From Actinomadura rupiterrae (GTDB lineage Bacteria > Actinomycetota > Actinomycetes > Streptosporangiales > Streptosporangiaceae), in contig NZ_JAMZEA010000007.1 in the NCBI RefSeq assembly GCF_024172125.1, positions 496,001-560,000 of the forward strand: a stretch of 64,000 bases of DNA. The letters are read 5' to 3'. The notes under the pieces are model-generated. The model was not told the DNA's origin. It did not search any database and saw only the letters and a program-made list of their open reading frames with translations. The translations under genes and the position numbers were made by a program. This document shows, in pieces, positions 17,238-26,167 of the stretch (position 1 is the stretch's first letter; each line of letters begins with the position of its first letter).

Positions 17238-18011
17238 TTGAGCCCCGTCTTCGGCCATGGCCGCCTCCGGCTGTACCTGCTCAAGCTGCTGGAGGAGTCC
17301 CCGCGGCACGGCTACGAGGTCATCCGGCTGCTCCAGGACCGCTTCCTCGGCGTGTACTCGCCGTCCCCCGGCACGATCTACCCGCGCCTGGCCCGGCTGG
17401 AGTCCGAGGGCCTGGTCAGCCACGAGGTGGTCAAGGGCAAGAAGGTCTACTCGCTCACCGACAAGGGCCGCGCCGAGCTGGAGCGCCGGATGGACGAGCT
17501 GGCCGAGCTGGAGGACGAGATCACCGCGTCCGCGCAGGAGTTCGCCCGCGAGGTGCAGCAGGACGTCCGGCAGACCGTCCGGTCCCTGCGCGAGGAGCTG
17601 ACCGCCGCCGCCCGCACCATGCGCGACCCGGGCAACGCCGCGTCCAAGGAGGCGTGGAAGGAGGCCACCCAGCAGCAGAAGGAGGAGTGGAAGCGGCAGA
17701 AGGAGCACTGGAAGGAGGCCACCGAGCGCCAGAAGGACGAGTGGCGCCGCCAGAAGGAGTACTGGCGCGAGCAGAAGGAGGCCTGGAAGGAGGAGTGGCG
17801 CCTCAACTGGGAGGACGCCTGGCGCAACGTCACCGGCTCCACCGACGAGGTGGCCCGCCTCAAGCTCGAACGCCTCATGCGCCGCTTCGTCGAGGACGTC
17901 CGCAAGGACGCCAAGAAGGCCTCCCTCTCCGAAGCCGACCTGGCCGCCATAGAAACCCTCCTAACCGAAACCCGCACCCGCCTCCACAACCGCTTCCACC
18001 CCCACGACTGA
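17238..18011 (+). CDS. PadR family transcriptional regulator with Trp-rich coil
   Basis: 257 aa, longer than a typical ~110-residue PadR protein. Residues 8-80 are the winged-helix domain (LYLLKLLEESPRHGYEV, then SPGTIYPRLARLESEGLV). Residues 90-130 are a charged coiled coil. Residues 137-195 are an unusual helix with nine tryptophans, including two 18-residue tandem units (141-158 and 159-176, each KEAT...W...W). Start is TTG 17238 behind GAAGGAG. It likely represses its own operon; the added coil may mediate oligomerisation or membrane association (inference). Confidence 0.85.
   Translation: MSPVFGHGRLRLYLLKLLEESPRHGYEVIRLLQDRFLGVYSPSPGTIYPRLARLESEGLVSHEVVKGKKVYSLTDKGRAELERRMDELAELEDEITASAQEFAREVQQDVRQTVRSLREELTAAARTMRDPGNAASKEAWKEATQQQKEEWKRQKEHWKEATERQKDEWRRQKEYWREQKEAWKEEWRLNWEDAWRNVTGSTDEVARLKLERLMRRFVEDVRKDAKKASLSEADLAAIETLLTETRTRLHNRFHPHD
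17658..17765 (+). repeat. Two 54-bp coding repeats in the PadR gene
   Basis: The two halves encode KEATQQQKEEWKRQKEHW and KEATERQKDEWRRQKEYW, 13 of 18 residues identical. Confidence 0.75.
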
Positions 18012-18035
18012 CCCGGGCAACGCTGCAGGTCAGTC
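18006..18035 (+). terminator. Possible terminator overlapping the PadR stop
   Basis: GACTGACC (18006-18013) and GGTCAGTC (18028-18035) form an 8-bp stem; the TGA stop is inside the first arm. Confidence 0.35.
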
Positions 18036-18145
18036 AAGGGGGTAGCGGGCGCAAGTAGATTCTTGGTTACCCAGCGCAGCAATACTGTCACTCAATATGG
18101 CGATACGCCTGCGCCCCAAGTAGAGTGCTTCCTAAACTCCGCCGC

Positions 18146-18520
18146 ATGGAGGAGTGGGAGATCAGAGTCACGCATGAGTGGCGCCGCTGGTTCGACGGCC
18201 AGGACGCGTCGACACGACGTCAGATCATCTGGTCCCTCGACCGGCTCGCCGAAGGCGGCCCGGTCCTGGGACGGCCGATGGTCGACCGGATCGAAGGGTC
18301 ACGGATCCACAATCTGAAGGAGTTGCGGCCCGGCTCCGCCGGAAACTCCGAGATCAGGATCCTCTTCGCCTTCGACCCGTGGCGATCGGCCATCATGCTG
18401 GTCGGCGGGGACAAGTCAGGCGACTGGAGCGGATGGTACCGGCGGATGATTCCTCAGGCCGAGGAGCTGTTCGGGCAGTACCTCAAGGAACGCCAGGCCG
18501 AGAAGGAGGGGCGGGAGTGA
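18146..18520 (+). CDS. HigB/RelE-type toxin of a toxin-antitoxin pair
   Basis: 124 aa. The order of elements fits the Gp49/HigB branch of the RelE superfamily: an N-terminal helix pair, LGRPMVDRIEGSRIHNLKELRPGS, a core IRILFAFDPWRSAIMLVGGDKSGDW and a C-terminal helix. Such toxins cleave mRNA on the ribosome. The gene is first and overlaps the antitoxin by four bases (GTGA), the usual HigBA order. ATG 18146 is chosen over GTG 18125; neither has a clear ribosome-binding site. The preceding 100 bases are more AT-rich than the flanks. Confidence 0.82.
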   Translation: MEEWEIRVTHEWRRWFDGQDASTRRQIIWSLDRLAEGGPVLGRPMVDRIEGSRIHNLKELRPGSAGNSEIRILFAFDPWRSAIMLVGGDKSGDWSGWYRRMIPQAEELFGQYLKERQAEKEGRE

Positions 18521-18852
18521 CCGGCTTCGAGAAGTGGAGCGACATCCGCGAGGAGGTCGTGGCGGCCGCCGGCGGCGAGGAGGCCGTCGCCGAGGCGGGC
18601 AGGCGGGTCCAGGCGTACATCGACGGGTATCGGCTGGCGGAGCGGCGTAAGGTGCTGGAGCTGACGCAGATGGACGTCGCCGAGCGCATGGGTGTGACGA
18701 AGGGGCGTGTCTCGCAGATCGAGCGGGGCGAGGTCGCGACCGTGGAGGCCATCGCCCGGTACGTCCATGCGCTGGGCGGTGAGCTGCAGGTGAACGCCGT
18801 GTTCGGGGATGACGTCTACATCCTGCGCGGCGCGGATCCGAACGCGGCCTGA
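18517..18852 (+). CDS. XRE family antitoxin
   Basis: 111 aa. A helix-turn-helix of the XRE/Cro type occupies about residues 48-100 (LTQMDVAERMGVTKGRVSQIERGE), after an N-terminal helical segment. It should neutralise the upstream toxin and repress the shared promoter. GTG at 18517 overlaps the toxin stop, giving coupled translation. Ends four bases before the methyltransferase start. Confidence 0.85.
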   Translation: MTGFEKWSDIREEVVAAAGGEEAVAEAGRRVQAYIDGYRLAERRKVLELTQMDVAERMGVTKGRVSQIERGEVATVEAIARYVHALGGELQVNAVFGDDVYILRGADPNAA

Positions 18853-18855
18853 CGC

Positions 18856-19965
18856 GTGGCGCATGTGCACTCGGCCGTGGACGGCGGAGAACTGAGCGGA
18901 AGGTGGCTGTGCGAGGGCGGCTGGCCGCCTCCTGAGAACGTCGTCGCAGTCGACGACGAACTCACCGCCGATGCGGCGTACCGCCTGGTCAGGCAGGGGA
19001 CGACGCTGCTGTGGCGCGGGGACTTCCACAATGCTCGGCAGGTGCTGAGTGCGCTTGGGCGGCGGGTGCGGAAGGACGCCAAGACGCCGAAGGGCGACGA
19101 TGCGCGGGCCGTCTTCTACGCGTCCCGGGAGGCGCGGACGCGCGAGGTGCGGCTGCTGTCGCGGTTGGTTGTGCCGTTGGATGCTGAGAATGCGGTGGTG
19201 TTGCGTAGGGCGCCGGATGTGCGGGTGGCGGTCGGGCGGGTTTACGAGCCTGGTGAGCCTTCGCTGATGCCGTTGCGGGAGCTTCTGGGGATCCTCGGGG
19301 CTGAGCAGTGGCGCGAGCAGGGGGTCGCGGTGCCCGCGGTGGGTGGGCGGATCCATCCGCATTACGGGGTGTTCGCTCCTACGCGGCAGGAGTACGTCGA
19401 GCTGGTCGCGCAGGCGCCGCTGCCGGGGACGGACGTCGCGTTCGACATCGGCACCGGGACGGGTGTGCTCGCCGCCGTGCTGGCCCGGCGGGGTGTCGGG
19501 ACGGTCGTGGCGACCGACATGGACGAGCGGGCGCTCGTGTGCGCGCGGGAGAACGTCGAGCGGCTTGGGCTGGACGTCCGGGTCGAGCAGGCCGACCTGT
19601 TCCCGCGCGGGCGCGCGGACGTCGTGGTGTGCAATCCGCCGTGGCTTCCGGGCAAGGCGGTGTCGGGGCTCGACCGCGCGGTCTACGACCCGGGCGGGCG
19701 GATGCTGCACGGGTTCCTCGACCGGCTCGGCGCGCATCTCGTGCCGGGTGGCGAGGGCTGGCTGGTGCTGTCCGACCTGGCCGAGCACCTGGGCCTGCGG
19801 ACGCGTGCGGAGCTGCTGGCGCGGTTCGAGCGGGCAGGGCTGCGGGTGGCGGGCCGGCTCGACGCCAAGCCCGTCCACCCGCGCGCCGCGGACGCCGCCG
19901 ACCCGCTGCACGCCGCCCGCGCGGCGGAGGTCACCTCGCTCTGGCGGCTCGCCGTCAGAGCGTGA
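18856..19965 (+). CDS. Class I SAM-dependent methyltransferase (NPPW type)
   Basis: 369 aa. Residues about 195-320 form a Rossmann methyltransferase core: FDIGTGTGVLAAVLA is the SAM motif and VVVCNPPWLPGK is the catalytic NPPW motif seen in HemK/PrmC and RlmG-type enzymes that methylate amide or exocyclic nitrogens. The first ~190 residues lack a recognised fold. It lies 3 bases after the antitoxin. Around 19140-19270 third positions carry more T and G than neighbouring genes, a sign of possible transfer. The target could be protein or nucleic acid. It overlaps the convergent dehydrogenase by 11 bases. Confidence 0.78.
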   Translation: MAHVHSAVDGGELSGRWLCEGGWPPPENVVAVDDELTADAAYRLVRQGTTLLWRGDFHNARQVLSALGRRVRKDAKTPKGDDARAVFYASREARTREVRLLSRLVVPLDAENAVVLRRAPDVRVAVGRVYEPGEPSLMPLRELLGILGAEQWREQGVAVPAVGGRIHPHYGVFAPTRQEYVELVAQAPLPGTDVAFDIGTGTGVLAAVLARRGVGTVVATDMDERALVCARENVERLGLDVRVEQADLFPRGRADVVVCNPPWLPGKAVSGLDRAVYDPGGRMLHGFLDRLGAHLVPGGEGWLVLSDLAEHLGLRTRAELLARFERAGLRVAGRLDAKPVHPRAADAADPLHAARAAEVTSLWRLAVRA

Positions 19966-20923
19966 AGACGATCTTGCCGAAGAGGTCGCCCTCGGCCATC
20001 GCGGCGAAGCCCTCGCGGGCCTCGGTGAGCGGCAGGACGCGGTCGATCCGCGGCCGGACGCCGCTGTTCACCAGGAACCGGGCGAGGCGTTCGAGCTGGT
20101 CGCGGGTGCCCATGGTCGAGCCGGTGACCGACAGCTGGAGGAAGAACACCCGGTTCAGCTCGGCCGGGGGCAGCTGGCCGCTGGTCGCGCCGGACACCAC
20201 GATCCGGCCGCCGGGGCGCAGCGACTTCAGCGAGTGCGCCCAGGTGGCCTGGCCGACCGTCTCCAGCACCGCGTCCACCCGCTCGGGCAGCCGCGCGCCC
20301 GGCTCGAACGCCTCGGCCGCGCCGAGCTCCACCGCCCGCTTGCGCTTGGACTCGCTGCGGCTCGTCGCGTACACGCGGTAGCCCGCCGCCGAGCCGAGCG
20401 CGATCAGCGCGGTCGCGACGCCGCCGCCCGCGCCCTGTACCAGCACGGACGCGCCGGGCTCCAGCCCGGCCTTCTCGAACAGCATCCGGTAGGCGGTCAG
20501 CCACGAGGTGGGCAGGCAGGCCGCCTCCTCGAAGGACAGCCCGGCGGGCTTCGGCACCAGGTTCCGGCGCGGCACCGCGACCTTCTCGGCGAACGTCCCG
20601 GGGTGGGACTCCGACAGCAGCGTCCGCTTCGGGTCGAGGGTCTCGTCGCCGCCGCCGCGCGCCGGGTCCCCGATCACCGCGTGGACGATGACCTCGTTGC
20701 CGTCCTCGTCCACGCCGGACGCGTCGCAGCCGAGGATCATCGGGAGCCGGTCGGCGGGGAGGCCGATCCCGCGCAGCGACCACAGGTCGTGGTGGTTGAG
20801 CGCGGCGGCCTTGACCGTGACGGTCGTCCAGCCGTCCGGGACGTCCGGGTCGGGGCGCTCGCCGAGCGTGAGGCCGGTCAGGGGCTGGTCTGCATCGAGG
20901 CTCGTGGCCGTGACAGCGAACAT
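19955..20923 (-). CDS. Zinc-binding dehydrogenase family (quinone-oxidoreductase-like MDR)
   Basis: 322-residue medium-chain dehydrogenase/reductase. LNHHDLWSLRG and LGCDASG are N-terminal MDR features, and LVQGAGGGVATALIALG is the nucleotide-binding loop. The cysteine cluster of a structural zinc site is absent, as in quinone-oxidoreductase-like members that work without zinc. The likely reaction is NADPH-dependent reduction of a quinone or enone; substrate unknown. Confidence 0.85.
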   Translation of the reverse strand: MFAVTATSLDADQPLTGLTLGERPDPDVPDGWTTVTVKAAALNHHDLWSLRGIGLPADRLPMILGCDASGVDEDGNEVIVHAVIGDPARGGGDETLDPKRTLLSESHPGTFAEKVAVPRRNLVPKPAGLSFEEAACLPTSWLTAYRMLFEKAGLEPGASVLVQGAGGGVATALIALGSAAGYRVYATSRSESKRKRAVELGAAEAFEPGARLPERVDAVLETVGQATWAHSLKSLRPGGRIVVSGATSGQLPPAELNRVFFLQLSVTGSTMGTRDQLERLARFLVNSGVRPRIDRVLPLTEAREGFAAMAEGDLFGKIVFTL

Positions 20924-20945
20924 GCCGCCACCCTAAAGGGGGCGC

Positions 20946-23900
20946 TTACCGCGACGACTGGGCGGATATGTCGTTGGCGGTCTTGCGGGCGACGTCGGCC
21001 AGCGTGTCGGTGGTCGCGACGCGGACGTCCAGGGCCTTGCCGGCGCGGACGGCGTGCACGTCGAGCGTGTAGGCGTGGCCGTCCCAGCGCTCGGCGTACC
21101 AGGTGCCCGCGTCGTGCTGCCGCCAGTCGGCGCCCGAGTCGGGACGCGCCGGCGGCGGGCACGCGCCCGCGCACGGTCGCTGCTCGATCTCCAGCTGGAA
21201 CGGCCCGGCCTTCGCCCCGGACGGCATGTCCTGCGGCTGCACGCAGAACCAGCGGCCGCCGTCCCTGATGCACTGGCCGAACACCGGGCCCCGGAAGGCG
21301 AACCCGAGCCCGTCCAGGGCCCAGAGCCGCGACCGGTCCCCCGTCGCCCAGGTCGGCCCGGTCACGATCCGCGCGGGACGCTTCCGGTCGTACAGCGCGA
21401 ACCGGGGATCGGACGGGGTGGGCAGCGGCCCAGGCGGGGCGTCCTGGACGCGGTACTGGGCCTTCTTCGGGTCGTCGAAGGCATGGGCGAGCGCCAGGTC
21501 GAGGGCGTACCGCGCCCGCGGACCCAGCTCGCGGTCCTGCGCCTCGCTCCACAGCACCAGGGAGTAGTTGTCGCCTCCCCAGGTCGCCCCGGACTCGGCC
21601 CTGAACGGCCCGGACTTGCTGATCTCGGCTCGGCTGTTCGGCTGCACGTCGACCGTGCCGGTCTGGTTCGGGTCGCTGCTGATGGTCGCCGCCGACGAGA
21701 TCTCGAAGGTGGCGCGCAGGTCCGGCCGGAACGGGTCGCCCTCGACGATGTCGCAGATCGTCTTCTTGCGGCCCCGTGCCTCGACCGGCTGGGAGAAGAG
21801 GCCGCCGAGCCCCGGACGGAGCATCGCGCACGTGTTCTTCCAGTGCCCGCCGTGGTCACCCGTGCCCCACCTGAAGAAGCCGACGACGTGCCCGCCGTCC
21901 GCCCCGGGCAGCACGACCAGGTAGAACAGCACCAGGCAGAAGATCTCCAAGGCGAGCATCCGCCGCCCGTCCCAGAGCACCCGCGGTTCGGTCTGCGGAC
22001 GCGGCGGACGCTTCGCCTCCCTGACGTAGGCCTCGGCGAGCCGGTCGCGCAGCGCGCCGTGCCGGAACCGGTAGCCGCCGCCCGACTGCCGCAGGACGCC
22101 GCGCTCCCGCGCGTCCTCCAGGAACCCGATGAGGTCGTGCGGGACCCGGTGGCGCAGCATCAGCCACGCGTGCGCCACCCGGAACCGCCCCCAGGACGAC
22201 AGCACGACCCCGGCGTACCAGAGGACGGCCATGTCGAGCAGGAACGCGGGCCCGAGCGCGGCCGGGTCGAGCCTGGGCTCCCAGCGCAGCGCGAGCAGCG
22301 CCGGCGTGGCCAGGAACAGCGGCAGCGGCCACACGTCCACCAGGACGCGCTCCCAGCCGAGCACGAACGCCGCGCGCCCGTCCGCGCGCACCATCCCGGG
22401 CGGTCCCGACTCCTCCGCCGGGTCGGACGCGACGCTGAACCGCCACGCGAAGCCCCATGCCAGCATCACTGCGACCAGCACCAGCGAGGCGGCGGCGAAA
22501 CGACCGAGCAGACCGTCCAGCCAGATCCCGAGGGCGGCGAAGCCGACCGCGGCCAGCGGCAGCGCGATCAGGCCGCCCGTGCCCGCGCCGCGCCGCTTCA
22601 GCTCCCGCCGCACCTCGCCCGGACCGCGCAGCCGGTGCGGCGGGATGAGCCAGCCCTCGCGCGCGATCTGCGACCACGCCAGGAGGCCGAAGTAGGCGAG
22701 GATCGGGAACATCGCCCAGACCGCCACCCACGTCGCGTCCGGGGCCAGCTGCCGCGCGATCCAGTACTTGTGCGGGATGCGGTAGCCGAGCGCCCAGACC
22801 GACACCGCCGCCGCGAGCAGCGCGGACGCGGGGGCCAGCGCCCGGACGGTCGCCGGGACCGCCTCGTCGAGCCGCCACCACTCCAGGTCGTTCTCGTCGT
22901 TCTCGCGCAGCCGCCAGGCCAGGTAGCCGAGCCAGCCGCGCGCGTTCTCGGCGCGCTCCTCGTCCGCATCGGCGTACGCGGACGGGACGAACCGGTCCAG
23001 CAGCCGGTTCTCGACGCTCTCCGCGTCGTCCAGGTCCAGAAGCTCGGACGGGTCGTCGTCCGGACGGCCGTAGGCGGCGCGCGCCAGCCCGACCATCAGC
23101 GGGGACGCCAGCGCCTCCCGCACGGGTTCGGCGTCGCCGCTCTCCAGCGCCTCCACCACGGGCCGCCAGCGCTCGTCCGCGCCGGTGCCGTCGTCGGCGG
23201 TCGGCAGCGAGGCGAGGATCTGGCCCGCGACCAGGGGCCGCAGCTCGACCACCGCCGCGTCCTTCAGCCGCGTCCCGGCCGCCTCGACCGCGCCGGTGTA
23301 CTCCTCCGGACGGCTCGTCAGCACCAGCGGCAGCTTCGCCGCGCCGACCCGGTTCAACTCGGCGATCGCGGTGGCGCGGGCCTCGGCGGGGATCTCGTCC
23401 AGGCCGTCCAGGACCGGGATGACCCGGCCGGTCTCCAGCAGCCCGGCCGCGACCAGCCGCGCGTCGGCGACGGACCGTCCGAGGTCGGGATGCGCGGCGG
23501 CCAGCCGGCGCGCCGCCCACTTCAACACCCCTTCGCGGCTCGGCACCCAGCCCGCCAGCGGCACCAGGACCGGCACCGGGCCGTTCCGGTGGCGCTCCAT
23601 GAGCTGCACGGCGAGCGCGGTCGCCAGCACCGACTTGCCCGCGCCGAGCGGGCCGAGGATGACCAGCCGCCCGGACGGCACGCTCTCCAGCAGGTCCGCC
23701 GCCTCGCCGTACTCGCCCGACCGGCGGAAGTCCCCGGCGCTGGCCGGCTGCCGCAGCTCCGCCGGCACGCCCCACCGGACGGCGATCGCGCTGTCCCGGT
23801 CCACGCCCGCCTGCTCCAGTTCGCGCCGGTACCCGGCGAGGACGGCCGGACCGAGGTCGGCGGCCTGCTTCTTCAGCCGGTCGTCGGTGATCGACCACTT

Positions 23901-24188
23901 CTCCCAGCGGTTCCGCCAGAACCACCACGCGCCGGTCCCGGTGAGCATCAGCCCGAAGGCGACCAGGACCGCGCCGACCGCGCCGATCCAGCCGGACCAG
24001 CCGAGCAGGAACGCCCCCACGCCCCCGATCGGCGGCCCCGTCAGCAGCAGGGGCAGCGCGGGCCGGTGCGGCCGCAGGTCCAGCTCGTACCAGGTGCCGA
24101 CGTTGACCGTGCCGCCGGGCCCGACCTTCGCGATCTGGACGCCGATGTCGAGATCGCCGGTGTAGGCGTTCCCGATTCCCTTCCCCAC
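20946..24188 (-). CDS. Multi-pass membrane NACHT NTPase
   Basis: 1080 aa. An N-terminal glycine-rich motif (YTGDLDIGVQIAKVG) precedes two TM helices (about 48-90). A NACHT ATPase follows with Walker A GPLGAGKS (179-186), Walker B VIPVLDGLDEIP (256-267) and SRPEEY sensor (292-297). A Trp-rich membrane region (about 455-670) follows, then GGGYRFRHGALRDRLAEAY (704-722), the end signature of bacterial NACHT proteins. Another TM (about 743-762) leads to a ~300-residue C-terminal domain I do not recognise. NACHT proteins include antiphage sensors. GTG 24188 has GGGAGG upstream; a TTG at 24317 would start beside a terminator and is less likely. Confidence 0.85.
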   Translation of the reverse strand: MGKGIGNAYTGDLDIGVQIAKVGPGGTVNVGTWYELDLRPHRPALPLLLTGPPIGGVGAFLLGWSGWIGAVGAVLVAFGLMLTGTGAWWFWRNRWEKWSITDDRLKKQAADLGPAVLAGYRRELEQAGVDRDSAIAVRWGVPAELRQPASAGDFRRSGEYGEAADLLESVPSGRLVILGPLGAGKSVLATALAVQLMERHRNGPVPVLVPLAGWVPSREGVLKWAARRLAAAHPDLGRSVADARLVAAGLLETGRVIPVLDGLDEIPAEARATAIAELNRVGAAKLPLVLTSRPEEYTGAVEAAGTRLKDAAVVELRPLVAGQILASLPTADDGTGADERWRPVVEALESGDAEPVREALASPLMVGLARAAYGRPDDDPSELLDLDDAESVENRLLDRFVPSAYADADEERAENARGWLGYLAWRLRENDENDLEWWRLDEAVPATVRALAPASALLAAAVSVWALGYRIPHKYWIARQLAPDATWVAVWAMFPILAYFGLLAWSQIAREGWLIPPHRLRGPGEVRRELKRRGAGTGGLIALPLAAVGFAALGIWLDGLLGRFAAASLVLVAVMLAWGFAWRFSVASDPAEESGPPGMVRADGRAAFVLGWERVLVDVWPLPLFLATPALLALRWEPRLDPAALGPAFLLDMAVLWYAGVVLSSWGRFRVAHAWLMLRHRVPHDLIGFLEDARERGVLRQSGGGYRFRHGALRDRLAEAYVREAKRPPRPQTEPRVLWDGRRMLALEIFCLVLFYLVVLPGADGGHVVGFFRWGTGDHGGHWKNTCAMLRPGLGGLFSQPVEARGRKKTICDIVEGDPFRPDLRATFEISSAATISSDPNQTGTVDVQPNSRAEISKSGPFRAESGATWGGDNYSLVLWSEAQDRELGPRARYALDLALAHAFDDPKKAQYRVQDAPPGPLPTPSDPRFALYDRKRPARIVTGPTWATGDRSRLWALDGLGFAFRGPVFGQCIRDGGRWFCVQPQDMPSGAKAGPFQLEIEQRPCAGACPPPARPDSGADWRQHDAGTWYAERWDGHAYTLDVHAVRAGKALDVRVATTDTLADVARKTANDISAQSSR

Positions 24189-24323
24189 CGGCGATCCGCC
24201 TCCCGTCCCAGAACCGATGCCCGTCTCCGCCCCGGCGATCCTCGGCCCCGACCCGAGATGATCTCCGAGGGGCCACTCTCCCCCAGACGCTCCGATTCGG
24301 CCACCGGTTCGGCGCAACCGAAA

Positions 24324-24351
24324 ACGGCCCGCCCCGAAAGGGACGGACCGT
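24324..24351 (-). terminator. Intrinsic terminator of the amino acid ABC operon
   Basis: A 12-bp stem around a four-base loop. Two positions are mismatches on the plus strand but G-U pairs on the minus-strand RNA, so it is active for minus-strand transcription. Four T residues follow on that strand (24323-24320). It ends the operon whose last stop is at 24431. Confidence 0.75.
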
Positions 24352-24430
24352 CGTCCGGAACAGGCCCGGAGAGCGGCCGGTTCCGGCCGCCCGCCGAGGC
24401 CGCGCTCAGCGCGCGTCCGCTACAGGCCCC

Positions 24431-25240
24431 TTAAAGGACCTTCGACAGGAAGTCCTGCGTGCGCGGGTGCTGCGGGTTGTCGATGATGTCGCGCGGACGG
24501 CCCTTCTCGACCACCACGCCGCCGTCCATGAAGACCAGCGAGTCGCCCACCTCGCGGGCGAAGCCGATCTCGTGCGTGACGACGATCATCGTCATGCCGT
24601 CCACCGCGAGCTGCTTCATGACCTCCAGCACCTCGCCGACCAGCTCGGGGTCGAGCGCGGACGTCGGCTCGTCGAACAGCATCAGCGCGGGCTCCATGGC
24701 CAGGGCGCGCGCGATCGCGACCCGCTGCTGCTGCCCGCCGGACAGCTGGCTCGGATAGGAGTCGGTCTTGTCCGCCAGCCCGACCCGCTCCAGCAGCTGG
24801 ACCGCCTGCTTGCGGACCTGCGCCCGCGGCAGCCCCTTCACCTGGACCGGCGCCTCCATGACGTTGCCGAGCGCGGTCATGTGCGGGAACAGGTTGAACC
24901 GCTGGAACACCATCCCGATGTCCCGGCGCTGCGCGGCGACCTCGCGGTCGCGCATCTCGTGCAGCCGGTCGCCCTTCTGCCGGTACCCGACCAGGTGGCC
25001 GTTCACCCACAGCCGGCCGCCGTTGATCTTCTCCAGGTGGTTGATGCAGCGCAGGAACGTCGACTTGCCCGAGCCGGACGGCCCGACCACCACCATCACC
25101 TCGCCCGGCCGCACCTCCAGGTCGATGCCCTTCAGCACCTCCAGCCGGCCGAAGCTCTTGTGCACGTTCTCGGCCCGGACCATGAACTCGGGCGGCTCGG
25201 CGCCCGCCCCGGCCTCCGGGGACGGCTTCGACAGCGCCAT
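24431..25240 (-). CDS. Polar amino acid ABC transporter ATP-binding protein
   Basis: 269 aa. Walker A GPSGSGKST, Q-loop FQRFNLFPHMT, signature LSGGQQQRVAIARAL, Walker B LMLFDEPTSALDPE and H-loop VTHE are all present. It matches the GlnQ/GluA/HisP group that energises uptake of polar amino acids. It is third in the operon; TGATG overlap with the permease and GGGAGGAGG five bases upstream fix the start. Substrate specificity cannot be read from this subunit. Confidence 0.93.
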   Translation of the reverse strand: MALSKPSPEAGAGAEPPEFMVRAENVHKSFGRLEVLKGIDLEVRPGEVMVVVGPSGSGKSTFLRCINHLEKINGGRLWVNGHLVGYRQKGDRLHEMRDREVAAQRRDIGMVFQRFNLFPHMTALGNVMEAPVQVKGLPRAQVRKQAVQLLERVGLADKTDSYPSQLSGGQQQRVAIARALAMEPALMLFDEPTSALDPELVGEVLEVMKQLAVDGMTMIVVTHEIGFAREVGDSLVFMDGGVVVEKGRPRDIIDNPQHPRTQDFLSKVL

Positions 25241-26163
25241 CAGGGCCTCCTCCCGCTGCGGACCCGCAGGTTCGCCACGAACCGCTCCAGCATGGTCTGC
25301 CGCTGCGCGGTGCCCCGCCCGAAGTAGCGCTCCAGGTAGAACTGCCCGACCGTGAGGATCGAGGTCATGACCAGGTACCAGATGCTCGCCACCAGCAGCA
25401 TCGGGATCGTCTGGTAGGTCCGGTTGTAAACGATCTGCACGGAGTACAGCAGGTCGGACAGCGCGATCACCGACACCAGCGAGGACGTCTTCAGCATGGA
25501 GATCGTCTCGTTGCCGGTCGGCGGGATGATCACCCGCATCGCCTGCGGCAGCACCACCCGCCGCATGATCTTCGCCCGGCTCATGCCGAGCGCCGTCGCC
25601 GCCTCGCTCTGCCCCGGGTCCACCGACAGGATGCCCGCGCGGACGATCTCCGACATGTACGCCGCCTCGTTCAGCCCCAGGCCCAGGCAGCCCGCGACGA
25701 ACGCGGTGATCAGGTCGTTGGCGTTGAAATGGACGAACGTCGGGCCGAACGGGATCCCGAGCGAGAACGTCGGGATCAGCGCCTTCACGTAGAACCACAG
25801 GATGATCTGCACGAGCACCGGCGTGCCGCGGAACACCCATACGTACAGCCACGCCACACCCGAGATCAGCGGGTTCGGCGACAGCCGCATCACCGCGAGC
25901 AGCACGCCGCCGACCACGCCCATCAGCATGGCGATGACCGTGAGCTCCAGGGTCGTCACGATCCCGTCGAGGATCGCGCCGTCCCAGAACCACGCGTTGA
26001 TCGTGTCCCAGCCGAACCGCTCGTTGTTCGCGACGCTGTACACCGCCCAGATGGCGATGTACAGGATCAGGGCCGCCGCCACCCACCGTCCGTAGTGCCG
26101 GACGGGAACGGCCCTGATCTCGGTGGGCCGCTCCCTCGGCACGTTCTCGTCAGTCAGCGTCAT
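25240..26163 (-). CDS. Polar amino acid ABC transporter permease
   Basis: 307 aa. A single gene carries all the permease function, so it likely forms a homodimer. It contains a His/Glu/Gln-type permease domain: the EAA loop EAATALGMSRAKIMRRVVLPQAMRVIIPPTGNE (about 185-220) contacts the ATPase; five or six hydrophobic segments are visible from residue 30 onward. Starts four bases after the binding-protein stop. Confidence 0.92.
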   Translation of the reverse strand: MTLTDENVPRERPTEIRAVPVRHYGRWVAAALILYIAIWAVYSVANNERFGWDTINAWFWDGAILDGIVTTLELTVIAMLMGVVGGVLLAVMRLSPNPLISGVAWLYVWVFRGTPVLVQIILWFYVKALIPTFSLGIPFGPTFVHFNANDLITAFVAGCLGLGLNEAAYMSEIVRAGILSVDPGQSEAATALGMSRAKIMRRVVLPQAMRVIIPPTGNETISMLKTSSLVSVIALSDLLYSVQIVYNRTYQTIPMLLVASIWYLVMTSILTVGQFYLERYFGRGTAQRQTMLERFVANLRVRSGRRP

Positions 26164-26167
26164 GCGG

